A stretch of 34,376 bases of DNA from a virus: IMG/VR virus record IMGVR_UViG_3300043570_004326, positions 1 to 34,376 of that record; one strand, given 5' to 3'. The notes beneath the pieces are model-generated. The model was given only the letters and a program-made list of their open reading frames with translations, was not told the origin of the DNA and did not search any database. Positions 30,852 through 34,376 of the stretch are shown here, piece by piece; positions within the stretch are counted from its first letter, which is position 1, and the number at the start of each line of letters is the position of its first letter. Both the position numbers and the translations under genes were made by a program.

Positions 30852-32615
30852 ATGTCCAGCATCTCCTACAGCGTCGGTCTCGATACCTCGAAATTCCAAG
30901 GAGCCATCGGCATCATGCGGAAAGGCATCGGCGGTATCGGCTCCCTCATGGGTGGTCTCAGCAAAGCCCTACCTGTAGGCGCTCTCATCGGTGGCATCGG
31001 TGGTGTCACTGGCGCTCTCGCCCTACTCAAAAAATCCTCCAACCTCGCCGCCGATTTTGAAAGCACCAGCCTCGCCATGGGAACCCTCATTGGCAATGCC
31101 GAGAAAACAAAAACCGTACTCGAGCAAATCGACGCCCTCGCATCGTCCACCCCTTTCGAGTTTCCCGAACTCGCCGAGTCAGGCAAAATGCTCATCGCCT
31201 TCAACGAGTCCGCCGATACCGTCGCCGATACCCTGCGACGCGTCGGCGATGTCTCCTCTGGCATCCAGGCACCCATCCGCGAGATCGCTGAGCTTTACGG
31301 CAAGGCCCGCGTCCAAGGCACCCTTTTCGCCGAGGACATCAACCAAATGACAGGCCGCGGCATCCCCATCATCCAAGAACTTGCCAAAGTCCTCAACGTC
31401 ACCGACTCCGAGATCAAGAAACTCGCCTCTGATGGCAAGATCACTTTCCCCATGTTGCAACAAGCCTTCATCAACCTCACCAGTGAGGGCGGGAAGTTTT
31501 ACAACATGATGGCCACCCAAAGCGCCTCCACCAACGGCCTCCTTTCCACCCTTACCGATGGATGGAATAAACTTCTCCGCACCGTAGGTACCCCGCTCAA
31601 CGATTGGCTTCGCCCCCAGATCTCCGGCTGGATCGAGCGCCTCGACTCCGCTGGCGTTCGCCTCTCCGCATTCATTTCACTTCTCCGCCAAGCTCAATCT
31701 TCCGGGAACCTTGGCGATTTTCTAGGAGCTGGTCTCACCGTCGCATTCACTGAGGGCATCAACGTCTTTTCTTCTGGCATTCGTGGTGGCGTCGCATTCC
31801 TCGCCGAGACCATCCCCGGCATCTTCCGCTCGGGCATGTCATTCTTGAGCGATTCAGGATTCCTCATCGTCCTTCGTGAGGCCTTCCGTGGCATCGGTGA
31901 GCAATTCTCCGCCCAGATCCTCCAGACCCTCTCGAATGTCCCTGGTCTCGGCAACCTCGCCGACAACGCCAACGCCTCGCAAAACAACGCCAACACCGCC
32001 TTTGGCAATCTACCCTTTCTCACCAACGCCTTGCGCTTTGACAAAGGCATTGAGGCCAGCGCCAAGATCCTCCGCGAGACCATGGAAAAAGGAGCCGCCG
32101 CATGGAAAGGCGCAAACCAAGAGCGCCTCATCGACAACACCGCCGCCAAGGCCCGCCTCAAAGAACTCGGCGAAAGTCTCAACCCAGAAGCCTACGCCGA
32201 ACTCGTCACTGGCGAGTCCAAGCGCCAAGCCGCCATCGCCGAGACCGTGAAAAAAGCCGAGGGCCTCGACGAGGCACTCAAAAAAGCAGGGGACTCCGCA
32301 GAAAAAACAGGCAAGAAAATTTCCCGTGACATGTTCCCTGGTGCCATCCAGTCAGACTCCCCTGATCGACCCTTGCGGAAAATCTTCATGAAGAAACTCC
32401 GCGATGGCGATCCCAATGCCGAGCAATTCGTCCCCGGTCCCGATGGCCTATTCGTAAAAGCCCAAGCCGTCCAAAACGCAGGCCGCAATAGCTTCGGAAA
32501 AAACCGCCCGCCACGCGAGGCCAAAGACAAAGCGCCAACTATCGACCCTCTCACACGGATCTGGACCGAGATCAAAGAAACCAACCGCCGCCTCGGCGAA
32601 CTCGGCCTAGCATAA
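30852..32615 (+). CDS. Tail tape measure protein
   Basis: This is a 587-residue protein. The N-terminal region has Gly/Ile-rich hydrophobic helices, then the tape-measure domain pattern: LAADFESTSLAMGTLIGNAEKTKTV, LASSTPFEFPELAESGKMLIAF, VQGTLFAEDINQMTGRGIPII and MMATQSASTNGLLSTLTDGWNKL. Hydrophobic stretches at about 300-345 could form the membrane-active part; the rest is helical. Tape measures set tail length. With the usual 0.15 nm per residue the tail would be around 90 nm, short for a siphovirus. It follows the chaperone pair. Confidence 0.85.
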   Translation: MSSISYSVGLDTSKFQGAIGIMRKGIGGIGSLMGGLSKALPVGALIGGIGGVTGALALLKKSSNLAADFESTSLAMGTLIGNAEKTKTVLEQIDALASSTPFEFPELAESGKMLIAFNESADTVADTLRRVGDVSSGIQAPIREIAELYGKARVQGTLFAEDINQMTGRGIPIIQELAKVLNVTDSEIKKLASDGKITFPMLQQAFINLTSEGGKFYNMMATQSASTNGLLSTLTDGWNKLLRTVGTPLNDWLRPQISGWIERLDSAGVRLSAFISLLRQAQSSGNLGDFLGAGLTVAFTEGINVFSSGIRGGVAFLAETIPGIFRSGMSFLSDSGFLIVLREAFRGIGEQFSAQILQTLSNVPGLGNLADNANASQNNANTAFGNLPFLTNALRFDKGIEASAKILRETMEKGAAAWKGANQERLIDNTAAKARLKELGESLNPEAYAELVTGESKRQAAIAETVKKAEGLDEALKKAGDSAEKTGKKISRDMFPGAIQSDSPDRPLRKIFMKKLRDGDPNAEQFVPGPDGLFVKAQAVQNAGRNSFGKNRPPREAKDKAPTIDPLTRIWTEIKETNRRLGELGLA

Positions 32616-32625
32616 CCCTTTCTTC

Positions 32626-32643
32626 CACTGATCACTGATCACT
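32626..32643. repeat. ACTGATC tandem leader repeat (period 7)
   Basis: The identical CAC plus two TGATCAC units plus T lies before the portal gene. It is followed by CACTAGACACTACAAAA and ATG 32664. Confidence 0.8.
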
Positions 32644-32663
32644 TCACACTAGACACTACAAAA

Positions 32664-34205
32664 ATGAACATCCTCAAAACACTCCTCGCCCGCTACGCCA
32701 AAACCCCCAGCCGCACCATCATCGGCCAGCCCGCCGCGCTTGCGCCGAGCATTGATGCCTCCACCCTTTCGGGTGTTCTCCGCTCTGCCGAGTCAGGCAG
32801 CATGCATGACTTCTTCGCCCTCAGTCGAGATGTCGTCTCAGGCCACGGCCATACCCAGACCGAATTCGGAAAGCGCAAATTGGCAGTCGTCGGCAAACCC
32901 CTCAAGGTCACCCCCGTCGACGAAAAAGACCCGAGCCAAGAGACCCTTTGCCTCGACGTTTTGGAGCATCTCAAAAACCTCCCCTCATTCCTCGACGCCC
33001 TGATCCATCTCCTCGACTCGACCCTTTACCCCGTTTCCGTTGTCCAAAAAATCTACAAGCCCTCCGATCGCGAGGGCTGGCGCTATGAACTCGACGAACT
33101 CCGCCCCGTCGAATACCATCTCCTCGACTTCTCCCTTGGTCGCCTCCGCATCCAACAAACCGACCCTTCCGGCCAACCGCTCGGCATCTACCAAGAGGCT
33201 GATCCCATGGTCTACATCATCCATCGCGGCCACCTCCTAAAATCCGTTCCCGATACCTGGGGTGGACCCATGCGTGCCGTTTTGTTCTGGTGGCTCTTTG
33301 CCACCCAGGATCGCGATTGGTGGATTCGTTTCCTTGAGCGCTTCGGTGCACCCTTCATGGTCGGGAAATACGACGAGACCAGCCCCGAGTCCCGCTTTCT
33401 TCTCGAACGTGCCTTCAGCGCCGCCACCCGACTCTTTGGCCTCGCCATCCCCAACGATGCCGACGTCCAGATCCACCAGGCAAACGCCACCCAAGGTGGT
33501 GACGCCTTCGAGCGCTTCCATAAAGTGGCAAACAACGAGATCTCCAAAATCATCCTCGGCCAAACCAGCTCCTCCGATGTCCAAAGCGGTGGCGGTCTCA
33601 ATTCAGGTGGCCAAGCCTCAGTCCAAGCCGAGGTCCGCGACGACATCCGCCAATATGACAGCCTCGCCCTCGGCCAATGCATCCGCACCCAACTCATCAT
33701 CCCACTCTGGCAGATCAACGGCTGGTCTGGACCCATTCCAGACATCTCGTGGGGAGCCGAGGACAACCAAACTATCGAAGCCCTCAGCACCGCCGTCGAA
33801 CGATCCTACAAATCAGGTCTCGAACTCGACGACGCAGGCCTCGACAACTACAACCAAGCCGTCGGCCTCACATTCCGTCGCCTCGTCGGTGGCAATGTCG
33901 TCACACCCTTCACGCCACCCCTCCGCGCCCTCTCCGCTGGATCTCCGCCACCCACCAGCCAAGGCCTCGCCCAAAGCGATCGCGTCGCCGCCTACGGTGC
34001 CACACCCTTGGCCACCGCAATGCAGTCGACCCTTTCCCCGATCCAAGCGATCATCGACTCGGCAACTAGCCTCAGCGATCTGAGCGCCAAACTACAGTCA
34101 GCCTTCCCAACCCTCGACCACAACGCCGCCGCCCAAGTCGCCATGTTGAGCCTGACAGCCAATTCACTGAATGCCGTCGAAAATTTCCCGACCCTTCCCA
34201 ACTAA
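32664..34205 (+). CDS. Portal protein, Mu gp29-like (DUF935)
   Basis: This 513-residue protein matches the DUF935 portal family in length (Mu gp29 is 512) and pattern: an early SGVLRSAESGSMHDFFALSRDV, DALIHLLDSTLYPVSVVQKIY, and RPVEYHLLDFSLGRLRI. It continues with TWGGPMRAVLFWWLFATQDRDWWIRFLERFGAPFMVGKYD and the LGQTSSSDVQSGGG segment. The portal is the dodecameric gate for packaging. It is the last gene, after the tape measure, not beside the terminase and MuF as in Mu. The stop is 22 bases before the right-end transposase sites. Confidence 0.92.
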   Translation: MNILKTLLARYAKTPSRTIIGQPAALAPSIDASTLSGVLRSAESGSMHDFFALSRDVVSGHGHTQTEFGKRKLAVVGKPLKVTPVDEKDPSQETLCLDVLEHLKNLPSFLDALIHLLDSTLYPVSVVQKIYKPSDREGWRYELDELRPVEYHLLDFSLGRLRIQQTDPSGQPLGIYQEADPMVYIIHRGHLLKSVPDTWGGPMRAVLFWWLFATQDRDWWIRFLERFGAPFMVGKYDETSPESRFLLERAFSAATRLFGLAIPNDADVQIHQANATQGGDAFERFHKVANNEISKIILGQTSSSDVQSGGGLNSGGQASVQAEVRDDIRQYDSLALGQCIRTQLIIPLWQINGWSGPIPDISWGAEDNQTIEALSTAVERSYKSGLELDDAGLDNYNQAVGLTFRRLVGGNVVTPFTPPLRALSAGSPPPTSQGLAQSDRVAAYGATPLATAMQSTLSPIQAIIDSATSLSDLSAKLQSAFPTLDHNAAAQVAMLSLTANSLNAVENFPTLPN

Positions 34206-34210
34206 AAAGC

Positions 34211-34224
34211 CTGCCAAAAGGCAG
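34211..34224. terminator. Small hairpin after the portal gene
   Basis: CTGCC-AAAA-GGCAG lies just after the portal stop and is followed by ACCCTT. The stem is only five pairs with no T-run, so it is a weak candidate for the end of the rightward operon. Confidence 0.3.
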
Positions 34225-34226
34225 AC

Positions 34227-34347
34227 CCTTCCCACGACTTTCTACACAGCCGTACCAGTATTTCTCCACACCAGTCCGTTCAGATCGTCGCTATCCCCGT
34301 GTTTCCAAGCCATTCCAGTCCTTTCGCCCCGTACCGCACCTTTCTCC
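34227..34347 (-). other. Right-end transposase-binding sites (four copies)
   Basis: On the minus strand the motif GGMGAAA-N4-TGGTAMGG is matched at 34329-34347 (GGAGAAAGGTGCGGTACGG), 34310-34328, 34250-34267 (one base shorter spacer) and 34227-34245 (shares GAAAGTCGTGG with the left copy at 86-104). They are inverted relative to the left-end copies. The region outside the outermost copy also resembles the left end (CAATG about 11 bases before the site, TGCGG further out), so the terminus probably lies between 34358 and the window edge. Confidence 0.7.
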
Positions 34348-34376
34348 GCCTGTCATTGCCTTGTGCCGCAAGACTG

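Noticed and set aside
1-34376. tRNA, rRNA or insertion sequences
   Set aside because: No cloverleaf-like segment, rRNA-like stretch or second transposase was noticed on reading both strands; a covariance-model scan was not possible here.

Overview
The window is essentially one complete genome of a transposable (Mu-type) temperate phage, about 34.3 kb long. The evidence is a Mu A-like DDE transposase (11423-13270), a Mu B-like AAA ATPase (13898-14908), a Gam-like protein, a GemA-like protein and Mu-type head genes (gp27/gp28/gp29/MuF/G/I-Z/T/gp36 types). A 19-bp motif also occurs twice at the left edge and four times, inverted, at the right edge, as expected for transposase-binding end sites. 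No host chromosomal gene is visible. The host cannot be named from the sequence. It is a fairly GC-rich bacterium, the right-arm genes strongly prefer C-ending codons, and most genes lack a Shine-Dalgarno sequence.

The layout is not that of Mu. A divergent control region lies at about 10.07-10.15 kb. Leftward (minus strand, 10.07 to 0.16 kb) run an XRE-type repressor, a DUF4177-like gene, a terminator, a membrane/coiled-coil protein, a winged-helix protein, a holin-like protein, a tiny overlapping ORF, an M15 endolysin, a gp27-like small-terminase candidate, a DUF3310-like gene, the large terminase, three unknown, probably virion, proteins and a glycosyltransferase-like protein. Many of these genes overlap by ATGA, so they form a translationally coupled operon.

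Rightward (plus strand, 10.15 to 34.2 kb) run a Ner/Cro-like protein, a DUF3102-like protein flanked and invaded by twin palindromes, transposase, ATPase, a DnaA-domain-IV-like protein, Gam, GemA, an HNH nuclease and several unknown small proteins. Then come MuF with an extra HExxH domain plus a candidate partner gene, more small genes, a G-like protein and a strong terminator. The head genes follow (I/Z, decoration, major capsid, gp36-like), then virion proteins, an SGNH-hydrolase virion protein and a siphovirus-like tail set (terminator, tube, frameshifted chaperones, tape measure). The gp29-like portal is the last gene. There is no sheath gene, so the tail is probably long and non-contractile.

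Three things stand out. Intercistronic gaps, often from the stop codon to the next ATG, are filled with short tandem repeats of period 7, 8 or 9 from several unrelated sequence families. The MuF protein carries a zincin-like C-terminal module followed by an overlapping small gene, resembling a toxin/immunity arrangement. The packaging genes are split between opposite ends and strands of the genome.
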